Source: an uncultured Lachnospiraceae bacterium
GTDB taxonomy: Bacteria > Bacillota > Clostridia > Lachnospirales > Lachnospiraceae
Length of the DNA stretch: 64,000 nucleotides
Assembly: GCA_910578345.1 (NCBI GenBank)
Contig: CAJTRA010000004.1
Location: 99,682-163,681, forward strand
Direction of reading: 5' to 3'
Below the pieces are notes generated by a model that saw nothing but the letters and a program-made list of their open reading frames with translations, did not search any database and was not told where the DNA came from. This document shows, piece after piece, positions 18,601-26,242 of the stretch. A program made the translations under genes and the position numbers. Positions within the stretch are counted from its first letter, which is position 1, and the number at the start of each line of letters is the position of its first letter.

Positions 18601-19071
18601 CTGCAGTTTATAGTACAGGGCTCCCCTGGAATGAGCATATTCTGCCAACTCATGAAGCTCCTGTATGCCAATGCCATACTGCATAAATTCAGAGATCGCC
18701 GACTTCACCTCATGGACGTAGCCAATCTTATGCAGGTGCGCCCCCATAACCGTAAGCTGTTCCTGACACTGCTGCGCCACCTTGCGCAGTACCAGACTCT
18801 TGCCCGTGTCGTCCAGGACAGGCACATCCGCATATCCCACTTCCTCCAAAATGCGGTGACTCAGTCTGCCGAAACTCAGCACATCGATATTCATGATAAT
18901 ATGCTGCGGATGCTCCACCACTAAGTCCATCTGCGTCTGCATCGTGAACTGATCCGGCACGATCAGCAGATAATCTGTCTCCGGGTGCTCCCGTGACGCC
19001 TGTATGATCTGTTCATGAAGTTTTTTGCTCTTGCCGGAGCCGGACGCCCCGAAATAGAATTGAAGTGACAC
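15637..19071 (-). CDS. addB: ATP-dependent nuclease subunit B (AddB)
   Basis: The 1144-residue partner of AddA. The N-terminus carries a Walker A, GASGSGKSKKL. The C-terminal RecB-like nuclease shows VKVIDYKSGSR. An Fe-S cluster is indicated by cysteines in ERYAACAYG and the terminal CTYCVYKSVCEFD. The start is a GTG at 19071, supported by AGGAGG 9 bases upstream and by the Walker A position. No clear promoter separates it from the metQ terminator, so some expression may come from read-through of the methionine operon. addA follows directly. Confidence 0.95.
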   Translation of the reverse strand: MSLQFYFGASGSGKSKKLHEQIIQASREHPETDYLLIVPDQFTMQTQMDLVVEHPQHIIMNIDVLSFGRLSHRILEEVGYADVPVLDDTGKSLVLRKVAQQCQEQLTVMGAHLHKIGYVHEVKSAISEFMQYGIGIQELHELAEYAHSRGALYYKLQDLGVLYQSFLDYIQDKFITTEETLDRLREALPKSELIRNSVIAFDGFTGFTPIQNRVIEELIRLAKRVIVTVTIDERENPYQMDGEHKIFHLSKKTTADLRRLARQVEITEAKPVWCKAGREGRLPRFLQNEELSHLERNLFRYPAQVYEKEVENLHLHEASTPKEEIRQTCIAIKKLLIGSLHYRDIAVVTGDLEVYGSLAEEEFAKFGIPIYLDHTRGILRNPFAESIRSALRIVLQDFGYESVFHYLRTGMTGFDPAQVDRLENYVRRFGIRGQRRWQDIFLYREDSKEGEEDALARLEQYNAMREQLLWQLAPLLTKVHTAGEMVRALYDFLVRNDLQQKLVCYERQFEAQGDLARAKEYGQIYALVIDLLDQIYELLAPEEMERREFADILDAGLAEISVGTIPQNVDRVLVGDIERTRLKQVRVLFFLGVNDGNIPKGAGTGGIISDIDREFLRESELELAPSPRQQMYIQRLYLYLNMTKPSEKLYLSYAKVGSDGKSLRPAYLIDLVRKLYPALSVEIPENDPMKEQIVSGTDGVNLMADLLREYVYGRTTEASRRQVYTFYHSYHNRTQYQDMVDRMIETAFYRYQNTPLSKMVTRMLYGTLLQNSVSRLERYAACAYGHFLQYGLALKEREGYSFEDVDMGNVFHAVLELFAQKLEEYGYTWFDFPKEAAQKLVAEAVEAYAAVYGETILYSSARNQHLMKRMIRILRRTVLTLQTQLKKGAFVPEKFEMSFSMTEDLDSLNIALNEQDKMRLKGRIDRVDTCEVEDTVYVKVIDYKSGSRRFDLAALYYGLQLQLVVYMNAAVEIEQHRHPEKRIVPAAMLYYHIDDPMVEDGEIMTPEQINARLLQQLKMTGIVNENDEAVRLLDREFTDKSEILPLERKKDGSFSAYSSVIKEEDMRMVSSYVNQKIRELGSGILEGTIAVNPYEQNGSTACTYCVYKSVCEFDERVAGYEMRKLPKMSREEALSCIRQQVDQS

Positions 19072-19092
19072 CGATCTGCCTCCTGCTGTGCT

Positions 19093-19139
19093 AAAAAGCT
19101 GCTATGCCGGAGGATCTATCTTAACCGACATAACAGCTT
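19093..19139 (-). terminator. Terminator of the metNIQ operon
   Basis: AAGCTGTTATGTCGG pairs with CCGGCATAGCAGCTT along 15 positions with two G-U pairs, then TTTTTAG on the minus strand. It lies between metQ and addB. Confidence 0.85.
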
Positions 19140-19190
19140 CCTTTTGCCATATGAGTCCTTCGATCAGTGCAGTTTCCTGCACTCTAACCT

Positions 19191-20159
19191 TTATTTGAAG
19201 GGAATCACACCGCCATCATAAGTGTTATTGATATACTCTGTGATCTCATCTGATAACAGAACATCTACCAGAGCCTTCACTGCCTCATTATTCTCATTGC
19301 CTTCCTTGACCGCGATCACATTCACATAGGTCTTTGCCGCCTCGGAATCAGCCTGCTCATAGGCAACTGCATCCTTCGCAACAGAAAATCCAGCTTCCAG
19401 TGCATAGTTGCCGTTCAGCACGACAAATGCCACCTCATCCTTTACTCTCGGCACCTGTGCCGCCTCAAGCTCCTGGATCTCGATCTCATTCGGATTGTCC
19501 ACGATATCTCTCACGGTTGCCTCTAAGCCCACGCCATCCTTCAGGGTAATCATGCCGTTATCCTGCAGCAGCAGCAGCGCTCTTGCCTCATTTGTCGTAT
19601 CGTTTGGCACTGCGATCACATCACCCTTTTCCAGTGTTGTCAGATCACTCTTTGTGCCGGGATAAATACCGAAGGGCTCATAGTGAATGCCGCCCGCATT
19701 GACAAGATGTGTTCCCTGCTCTTCATTGAAAGAATCCAAATACGGAATGTGTTGGAAATAGTTGGCGTCAAACTCACCGCTCTCTACTACCTGGTTCGGC
19801 TGCACATAATCATTGAAGACGGTTACTTCCAGATCCCAGCCCTGAGCTGCCAAAAGAGGCTTCGCCTGCTCTAAGATCTCTGCGTGAGGGGTTGCTGATG
19901 CCGCAACCGTGATCGTGCCTTTCGACTCCACCGCTGTCTCTCCCGCTGCCTCATCGTCTGCTGTCTCCTCCGCCGGCGCCGCGTCCTCCTGTGCCGGAGC
20001 CTCATCCTGTGCAGGCGCATTCTCTTCTGTGCCCTCTGCTTCTGTGGAAGCCGCTCCGCTTTCCGCGGATGCCGCGCCATCATCAGAGCCGCCGCACGCT
20101 GTCAGCACGCCAAGTGCCAATGTGGCTGTTACAATAGCTGCGATAAATCTTTTCTTCAT
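19191..20159 (-). CDS. metQ: Methionine-binding lipoprotein MetQ
   Basis: The 322-residue substrate-binding lipoprotein of the methionine importer. The signal peptide ends in the lipobox LTAC. A long Ala/Glu/Asp-rich linker follows (about residues 25-75). The NlpA/MetQ domain begins ITVAASATPHAEIL and contains NYFQHIPYLDSFNEEQG and PNDTTNEARALLLLQ, which are characteristic. The start at 20159 has AGAGAGGAG upstream; the longer frame to 20210 lacks one. It is the last gene of metN-metI-metQ. A hairpin at 20208-20232 in the 174-base gap to metI may set relative expression. Confidence 0.94.
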   Translation of the reverse strand: MKKRFIAAIVTATLALGVLTACGGSDDGAASAESGAASTEAEGTEENAPAQDEAPAQEDAAPAEETADDEAAGETAVESKGTITVAASATPHAEILEQAKPLLAAQGWDLEVTVFNDYVQPNQVVESGEFDANYFQHIPYLDSFNEEQGTHLVNAGGIHYEPFGIYPGTKSDLTTLEKGDVIAVPNDTTNEARALLLLQDNGMITLKDGVGLEATVRDIVDNPNEIEIQELEAAQVPRVKDEVAFVVLNGNYALEAGFSVAKDAVAYEQADSEAAKTYVNVIAVKEGNENNEAVKALVDVLLSDEITEYINNTYDGGVIPFK

Positions 20160-20333
20160 AATACATACTCTCCTCTCTGCCGCTTGATACGGCAACCGAT
20201 GGAACTCCAAAATGAAGGACCATCACTCATTTTGAAGACAACGTATCTCCTCTTTTCCGCTGTCTTGTTCTATCTGAAAGTACACACAGCCGCCTGAGCG
20301 CTTTTTCCTGCGTATCACTTTTAGATCTATTCT

Positions 20334-21008
20334 CTATCTCTGTCGTCGATCCAGCTTCACCGACATCTTCATGCCCAGCGTCTGAAAGATCTGCACCAAC
20401 ACAACTAACAGTACCACCGCCACAAACATGATCTCTTTCTCATAGCGGTAATATCCATAGCGCATAGCGATATCGCCGAGGCCGCCACCGCCGACAATTC
20501 CCGCCATCGCAGAATATCCCAGAATTGTTCCCAGCGCAATCGTCACGCCGACCAGAATAGAAGTCCTTGCCTCCACCAATAACACCCGTACAATAATCGT
20601 CATCGTGCTTGCGCCCATGCTCTGCGCCGCCTCGATCACTCCTCTGTCCACTTCGTTTAAAGAAGACTCGATCATACGCCCGATAAAAGGCGCTGCCGCG
20701 ATCGTAAGCGGTACAACGGTTGCCGCCGTGCCATAACTTCTGCCTACTAACAGCTTCGTCAGCGGCATAATCAAGATCAACAGGATCAGAAACGGGATAC
20801 TCCTGACGATATTGGCCACAACATCCAGAATCTTATAAATAATCGCATTCGGCCGGATCCCATTCTTATCTGTCACTGCCAGGGCGACTCCCATCGGCAG
20901 CCCCAGAAGATAACCGAAGATCGTAGACAACAGTGTCATGAATAAGGTTTCCCGGATGCCGTCTACCATCATGATCGTCATTTCATTCGTCCACTCGCTA
21001 AACCACAT
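20334..21008 (-). CDS. metI: Methionine ABC importer permease MetI
   Basis: The 224-residue permease has five or so membrane helices. It carries the EAA-type coupling loop GVIEAAQSMGASTMTIIVRVLL, which contacts MetN, and the ending SVKLDRRQR. The start at 21008 is preceded by AGGAGG inside the end of metN, and the two genes overlap by 11 bases, so translation is coupled. The ATG at 21026 is too close to the ribosome site. The product imports methionine with MetN and MetQ. Confidence 0.94.
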   Translation of the reverse strand: MWFSEWTNEMTIMMVDGIRETLFMTLLSTIFGYLLGLPMGVALAVTDKNGIRPNAIIYKILDVVANIVRSIPFLILLILIMPLTKLLVGRSYGTAATVVPLTIAAAPFIGRMIESSLNEVDRGVIEAAQSMGASTMTIIVRVLLVEARTSILVGVTIALGTILGYSAMAGIVGGGGLGDIAMRYGYYRYEKEIMFVAVVLLVVLVQIFQTLGMKMSVKLDRRQR

Positions 21009-22068
21009 AACCGTCCACCTCCTCAACCGCCAGCCCTCTCTCGGTCAGATACGCTTTCATGTCTTCCTGCATCTGCACGTCGTCCGGCAGACTCAAGATC
21101 ATCTCACCTCTGGCGATTCCTTCCACATTCTTCGTATCAGCCCGCAGGATATTGATGGGCTGTCCAAATCGCAGTACCATATTGGCAATGACCGGCTCGA
21201 AAGAAGAATTGACGGAAAAGACAATGCGGATACAACACTTTCCTTTCATCATATCCTTCTGGTGTCCTTCTAAGGTGCGCCGTTCCTCTCCCCTTCCCTT
21301 GACGATCAGCTCCTTAGCCTCTTTTGTCTTCGGGTGAGAAAAGATATCCGACACTCTGCCTTGTTCCACCAGATGGCCGTCTCCTATGATCGCCACATGG
21401 GAACAGATCTCCCTGACGACCGACATCTCATGCGTAATGATCACGATCGTAATGCCATAATCCCGATTAATCTGTTTCAAAAGCTGCAGGATCGACTGTG
21501 TCGTCTGCGGATCCAGCGCACTGGTCGCCTCGTCACACAGAAGGATCTTCGGATTCGCCGCCAATGCCCTGGCAATCGCTACCCGCTGCTTCTGCCCGCC
21601 GGATAACTGGGAAGGATAAGCTTTCGCCTTCTCTGATAATCCCACGATCTCCAGTAGTTCCTCCGCCCGCTTTCTGGCATCCTTCCTGCTCATCGTGCCC
21701 TTGCTTTTGCCGTCCTTCTTTCCAACGCCGGCATACAGCAGCGGAAAACAGATATTATCGATCACGTTCTTTTGCATCAGCAGATTAAAATGCTGGAAGA
21801 TCATCGCGATCTGCGCACGCTGTGCACGAAGTTCCTTCTCCGATAATTGACTTAAGTCCCTGCCCTCAATCTCCACGGTCCCTCCAGTGGGACGCTCCAG
21901 GAAATTCAGACAGCGTACCAGCGTACTCTTCCCGGCTCCTGACATGCCAATAATCCCATAGATATCCCCTGTCTGGATCGAAAGATTGATATCCTGCAGC
22001 GCCTCCACGTTGGCATCCTTCGTCACAAATGTCTTGCTCAACCCTCGAACTTCTATTATCCCTGCCAT
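20998..22068 (-). CDS. metN: Methionine ABC importer ATPase MetN
   Basis: A 356-residue ATPase with Walker A GMSGAGKST, signature LSGGQKQR and Walker B ILLCDEATSALDP. The C-terminal NIL domain (about residues 275-356, from CCIRIVFSVNSS) senses methionine and inhibits transport in this family. It has its own promoter at 22122-22150. No S-box or T-box leader is visible, so control of this operon is not by the usual SAM riboswitch. Confidence 0.95.
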   Translation of the reverse strand: MAGIIEVRGLSKTFVTKDANVEALQDINLSIQTGDIYGIIGMSGAGKSTLVRCLNFLERPTGGTVEIEGRDLSQLSEKELRAQRAQIAMIFQHFNLLMQKNVIDNICFPLLYAGVGKKDGKSKGTMSRKDARKRAEELLEIVGLSEKAKAYPSQLSGGQKQRVAIARALAANPKILLCDEATSALDPQTTQSILQLLKQINRDYGITIVIITHEMSVVREICSHVAIIGDGHLVEQGRVSDIFSHPKTKEAKELIVKGRGEERRTLEGHQKDMMKGKCCIRIVFSVNSSFEPVIANMVLRFGQPINILRADTKNVEGIARGEMILSLPDDVQMQEDMKAYLTERGLAVEEVDGYVV

Positions 22069-22121
22069 TTCGTCTTATCCTTTCGTAAATGGTCTGCCCT
22101 GCAAACAATAACTCAATGACT

Positions 22122-22150
22122 ACTTTAGCATGAATAGCCGAATTTATCAA
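22122..22150 (-). promoter_or_regulatory. Promoter of metNIQ
   Basis: On the minus strand TTGATA (22150-22145), 17 bases, TAAAGT (22127-22122) with a TGC before it. It gives a leader of about 45 bases, too short for an S-box riboswitch. Confidence 0.65.
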
Positions 22151-22198
22151 GCAAAGACACACGACAAACTGCAATTAAGAGTAATTAGAAGGATCCGT

Positions 22199-23140
22199 TC
22201 ATCCTTCGCAGGCAAACAACGGTGTGGACAGATATCTGTCCCCGGAATCCGGCAGAAGCGCCACAATCGTCTTCCCTTTATTCTCAGGGCGTCTGGCCAG
22301 CTTAGTCGCCGCATGCAGCGCTGCCCCGGAAGAAATCCCTACCAGCACGCCTTCCTCCATCGCAATCGCTCTTCCCGCCGCAAAAGCTTCCTCATCGGTT
22401 ACCGCGATCACTTCATCATAGATCTCTGTATTCAGCACCTCCGGCACAAACCCGGCGCCAATTCCCTGGATCTTATGCGGACCGGCCTCGCCGCCGGAAA
22501 GCACCGGACTGTCTGCCGGCTCCACCGCTACAATCTTTATGTGCGGGTTTTGCTCTTTCAGGTATTCCCCAATTCCCGTTATCGTTCCGCCAGTGCCGAC
22601 TCCCGCTACGAAAATATCCACGCCGCCGTCTGTATCCTCCCAGATCTCCGGTCCCGTCGTCCGCTTATGTACGGCAGGATTCGCCGGATTCACAAACTGC
22701 CCTAAAAGGATGGATCCTGGTGTAGATGCCTGCAGTTGTTCCGCTTTGACAATGGCTCCTTTCATCCCCAGCGTACCGTCCGTCAGCACCAGTTTCGCAC
22801 CATAGGCCTGCAGCAGTTTCCGCCGCTCCACACTCATGGTTTCCGGCAGTGTCAAAACCGCCTGATAGCCTTTTGCCGCCGCCACTGCCGCCAGGCCGAT
22901 CCCCGTATTCCCGGAAGTTGGTTCGATGATCGTCGCACCCGGTTTAAGCTTTCCTGCCCTCTCCGCTTCCTCGATCATATTAAGTGCGATGCGGTCCTTC
23001 ACAGATCCTGCCGGATTCAGATACTCCAGCTTCACCAACAGCGTCACTTCCGTCAGACCACGATTCTTCTCATAATGCGTCACCTCAAGCAGCGGTGTCC
23101 TACCGATCAGTTCTGCTGCGCTTTTCCTGATATTTGCCAT
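22199..23140 (-). CDS. cysK: Cysteine synthase (O-acetylserine thiol-lyase)
   Basis: A PLP enzyme of 313 residues that makes cysteine from O-acetylserine and sulfide. The Schiff-base lysine is in NPAGSVKDR, the substrate loop is PTSGNTGIG, and the phosphate-binding loop is GTGGTITG. The CysK-type ending includes GDRYLSTPLF. GGAGG precedes the ATG. It lies 131 bases upstream of metN on the same strand; the pairing links cysteine synthesis and methionine uptake, though metN also has its own promoter. Confidence 0.95.
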   Translation of the reverse strand: MANIRKSAAELIGRTPLLEVTHYEKNRGLTEVTLLVKLEYLNPAGSVKDRIALNMIEEAERAGKLKPGATIIEPTSGNTGIGLAAVAAAKGYQAVLTLPETMSVERRKLLQAYGAKLVLTDGTLGMKGAIVKAEQLQASTPGSILLGQFVNPANPAVHKRTTGPEIWEDTDGGVDIFVAGVGTGGTITGIGEYLKEQNPHIKIVAVEPADSPVLSGGEAGPHKIQGIGAGFVPEVLNTEIYDEVIAVTDEEAFAAGRAIAMEEGVLVGISSGAALHAATKLARRPENKGKTIVALLPDSGDRYLSTPLFACEG

Positions 23141-23227
23141 AATTTCCCTCCATTTTAAAACAGTTCTCCCCTTATCTGTTCGCTTTCAAATACTTGCTGC
23201 AGACAATGAAATTCTTGATTTCATATT

Positions 23228-23244
23228 CCTACTTATTTACTAGG
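23228..23244 (-). promoter_or_regulatory. Putative operator downstream of the cysK promoter
   Basis: CCTACTTATTTACTAGG is an imperfect palindrome with exact CCTA/TAGG arms. It lies about 8-24 bases after the predicted transcript start, a position typical for repressor road-block. The regulator is not in this window; an Rrf2/CymR-like cysteine regulator is one possibility. Confidence 0.4.
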
Positions 23245-23258
23245 TTTATCATGAGATG

Positions 23259-23287
23259 ATATTACACCCTCTTTTCCATTCTGTCAA
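23259..23287 (-). promoter_or_regulatory. Promoter of cysK
   Basis: On the minus strand TTGACA (23287-23282), 17 bases, TAATAT (23264-23259). This is a near-consensus sigma-A promoter with a leader of about 110 bases. Confidence 0.8.
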
Positions 23288-23425
23288 TCACTAATTTGAG
23301 CCGGTAACAATTAGGCATTACTGTTCAGCGTTTACACAGGACAACCGCCGCAAAATATGATATCATTTCATTATGGGAACCTGCGCTTTCCCTCGCGCTG
23401 GTAAATTGTCAGAAAGGAATCCCCC

Positions 23426-24358
23426 ATGCAGCAGCTCCAGCCATCTACCTTAAAAGAAATACGTCTTCATGGAACAGAATCATTCCCCTGTGCCGTCTAC
23501 CGCACCCGCTCCGCGAAAAAAGGAACGCTAGTCAAACACCACTGGCACAATGAGGTGGAAATTCTGTATTTCTCCGGCGGAAACTTTCGTCTGGAGATCA
23601 ATATGGAGCAGTTTTTGATTTCCTCCGAATGTCTGTATTTCATCAATCCGGGGGAACTCCATAGTATCATCATGGAGACCGCAGGCAGTTACGAAGACGC
23701 TGTCCTCTTTTCTCCTGATATTTTAAGCTTCGACTCTTATGACGCCGCACAGATCCATCTGATCCAGCCGATCCGGAAGGGGCGGATGCTTTTTCCCCGC
23801 TGTATTACACCTGACCATTTGGCTTTCCAGTCTATTCAAGGCGCTTTTTCCGATATTCAGCATTCTTTCGGCCGCATTTTCCAGCAGGAAACACTGGCAG
23901 ATACAAGCGCCGTCACCGATGACCTGACAAGTCAATTGTATATTAAATCTTCTCTGCTCGCCATTCTTGCCACTCTCTCGCAGTATCGTCTCTTCACAAT
24001 GACAGAGACAAATTATGACAAGCGTGTCGAAGATATCAAGACAGCGCTCACTTATATCAAAGATCATTATACCGATAAAATCTATATCGCCGACTTGGCA
24101 AGACAAGTCAGTTTAAACGAACAGTATTTCTGCCGCTTCTTCAAAAAAGCGATTGGACGTACCCCAATGGAATATATCAACGAATACCGGATCAAACAGA
24201 CACGCCAGTTGCTGGAAGAAACTGACCTGCCTGTCACGGAAGTCTGCCTCGAATGCGGCTATAATAATCTGGGCAATTTCCTGCGGGAATTCAGGAAGCA
24301 GACTGGCACCACTCCCCTTCAATACCGGAAGCGCTTCCGAAAAGCCGCCGAAATGTAA
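23426..24358 (+). CDS. AraC-family transcriptional regulator
   Basis: A 310-residue regulator. The N-terminal half is a cupin-type sugar-sensing domain with HHWHNEVEILYFSGG and INPGELHSI. The C-terminal 100 residues hold two helix-turn-helix motifs: IYIADLARQVSLNEQYFCR and LPVTEVCLECGYNNLGNFLREF. It is followed by two alpha-glucosidase genes on the same strand and is probably their activator. AAAGGAA lies before the ATG. Confidence 0.93.
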   Translation: MQQLQPSTLKEIRLHGTESFPCAVYRTRSAKKGTLVKHHWHNEVEILYFSGGNFRLEINMEQFLISSECLYFINPGELHSIIMETAGSYEDAVLFSPDILSFDSYDAAQIHLIQPIRKGRMLFPRCITPDHLAFQSIQGAFSDIQHSFGRIFQQETLADTSAVTDDLTSQLYIKSSLLAILATLSQYRLFTMTETNYDKRVEDIKTALTYIKDHYTDKIYIADLARQVSLNEQYFCRFFKKAIGRTPMEYINEYRIKQTRQLLEETDLPVTEVCLECGYNNLGNFLREFRKQTGTTPLQYRKRFRKAAEM

Positions 24359-24411
24359 TAGATCATAATTTCGTAGTTTTGAATCAAATAACTGTAAGAC
24401 TTTTTTCTAGT

Positions 24412-24467
24412 CTGTCAATAAAATGAAAATAAGTATAACATGAGAAATCGTGGCAACGACTGTCACG
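24412..24467 (+). promoter_or_regulatory. Promoter and dyad upstream of the alpha-glucosidase pair
   Basis: CTGTCA (24412-24417), 16 bases, TATAAC (24434-24439). Just downstream CGTGGCA (24449-24455) pairs with TGTCACG (24461-24467), a dyad with one G-U. The weak -35 fits a promoter needing an activator such as the adjacent AraC protein. Confidence 0.45.
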
Positions 24468-24489
24468 CAAGGAAAACGGAGGTATGAAC

Positions 24490-26154
24490 ATGACTAGAAA
24501 ATGGTGGCACGACAAAGTTGCCTATCAGATTTATCCCAAAAGTTTCTATGATTCCAACGGGGACGGTATCGGTGATCTCCCCGGTATTATCAGCAAACTA
24601 GACTATCTGCAGGATCTGGGCGTAGATATCATATGGCTCTCTCCTTGCTATCAGTCTCCGTTAGCTGACCAGGGATACGATATTTCAGATTACTATGCGA
24701 TCGATCCCCGCTTCGGCACCATGGAAGACATGGACCGTTTGATCGCAGAAGCGAAGAAGAGAGATATGTACATACTGATGGATCTGGTGGTAAATCACTG
24801 CTCCGACGAACATGAATGGTTCCAGAAAGCCTGCGAGGATCCTGACGGGAAATACGGCAATTTCTTCTATCTGAGAGATAAAAAGGAAGGAGAACTTCCC
24901 ACCAACTGGCGCTCCTACTTCGGCGGTTCTGCCTGGGAGGATCTGCCTGGAACCGACAAGCAGTATTTGCATGTGTTCCACAAGAAACAGCCAGATCTCA
25001 ACTGGGAAAATCCTGAGCTTCGTGAAGAAGTCTATAAGAACATCAACTGGTGGCTGGACAAGGGCCTTGGCGGCTTCCGGATCGATGCGATCATGAATAT
25101 CAAGAAGGCAATTCCTTTCCACAATTATGAACCGGACAGAGAAGATGGACTTTCCAGCCTTCAGAATATGCTCCATGAGGCGACTGGCATCGGCGAATTC
25201 TTAGGTGAGCTGCGCGACCGCACCTTTCAGAAATATGACGCTTTCTCAGTCGGGGAAGTATTCGATGAGAAGCCGGAAGAAATTCCAGATTTTATTGGTG
25301 AGAACGGTTATTTCTCCAGTATGTTTGATTTCAACGAGACCATCTGCGGCCAGAGTCCCAAAGGCTGGTATGATGCGAAGCCCGTCACGCCGGATGATTA
25401 CAAGAGATGCTGCTTCGAAGCCCAGGAGCGGATCGGCACGATTGGCTTTTTGTCCAATATCATCGAAAACCACGACGAACCCCGTGGTGTCAGCCGCTAT
25501 ATTCCTGACGGCGAATGCTGCCCTGAGAGTAAGAAGATGCTGGCAGCGCTGAACTTCATGCTGCGCGGACTGCCTTTTATCTATCAGGGACAGGAACTCG
25601 GCATGGAGAATACGACTTTCGCTTCCATCGATGAAGTGGATGATATCTCTACGTTGGAAGAATACCGCAACGCACTGGAGGCAGGATTGTCGCCTGCGGA
25701 AGCATTGCGCGCAGTCTCCAGGTTCAGCCGCGATAATGCCCGGACTCCCATGCAGTGGTCTGACGAAATCAATGCCGGATTCACCACCGGAACGCCATGG
25801 CTGAAAGTCAATGCCAACTATACATCCATCAATGCGGCGGCACAGATGGATGACCCGGATTCCGTGCGGAGTTTCTATAAGAAGTTGATTGCCCTGCGCA
25901 AGGATCCGATCTACCGGGAAACAGTCGTATATGGTTCCCTGGAACCCGTCTGGGAAGACAGGCATAACCTGATGGCATACTACCGTAAAGGAGATAAAAT
26001 GCTTCTCGTGATCGGCAATTACCAGAAGGAAGAACAGGAGATCGGTCTGCCCTCTGCATGCAAGAAGATACTGTTAAACAATTATGCAGATGTGGCAATG
26101 AATGGCAGCGTGATTAAACTGCATGGTTATCAGTTGTTGATCTTAGAAATGTAA
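24490..26154 (+). CDS. GH13 alpha-glucosidase (likely alpha-1,4-preferring)
   Basis: A 554-residue cytoplasmic enzyme of the oligo-1,6-glucosidase type (GH13_31). Conserved regions: DLVVNHCSDEHEW, GGFRIDAIMNI with nucleophile Asp199, SVGEVF with acid/base Glu256, and IIENHDEPR. The residue after the nucleophile is Ala200. In characterised relatives a small residue here favours alpha-1,4 links and Val favours alpha-1,6 (known); the specificity here is inference. The start at 24490 is chosen because GGAGG is directly adjacent to the ATG at 24484. It probably cleaves imported malto-oligosaccharides. Confidence 0.92.
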   Translation: MTRKWWHDKVAYQIYPKSFYDSNGDGIGDLPGIISKLDYLQDLGVDIIWLSPCYQSPLADQGYDISDYYAIDPRFGTMEDMDRLIAEAKKRDMYILMDLVVNHCSDEHEWFQKACEDPDGKYGNFFYLRDKKEGELPTNWRSYFGGSAWEDLPGTDKQYLHVFHKKQPDLNWENPELREEVYKNINWWLDKGLGGFRIDAIMNIKKAIPFHNYEPDREDGLSSLQNMLHEATGIGEFLGELRDRTFQKYDAFSVGEVFDEKPEEIPDFIGENGYFSSMFDFNETICGQSPKGWYDAKPVTPDDYKRCCFEAQERIGTIGFLSNIIENHDEPRGVSRYIPDGECCPESKKMLAALNFMLRGLPFIYQGQELGMENTTFASIDEVDDISTLEEYRNALEAGLSPAEALRAVSRFSRDNARTPMQWSDEINAGFTTGTPWLKVNANYTSINAAAQMDDPDSVRSFYKKLIALRKDPIYRETVVYGSLEPVWEDRHNLMAYYRKGDKMLLVIGNYQKEEQEIGLPSACKKILLNNYADVAMNGSVIKLHGYQLLILEM

Positions 26155-26242
26155 ACCGACAGGCTTCTGCCTCAGAGGCGGCGGCCTGGATACAGGAACC
26201 ACTGACAAAACACAAATTTAAAAAGAAGGGAAGGAAATGCAC

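Noticed and set aside
22069..22198. Possible SAM (S-box) or T-box leader before metN
   Set aside because: The promoter at 22122-22150 leaves a leader of about 45 bases; no S-box core, T-box sequence or terminator is seen. The cysK leader likewise has none.
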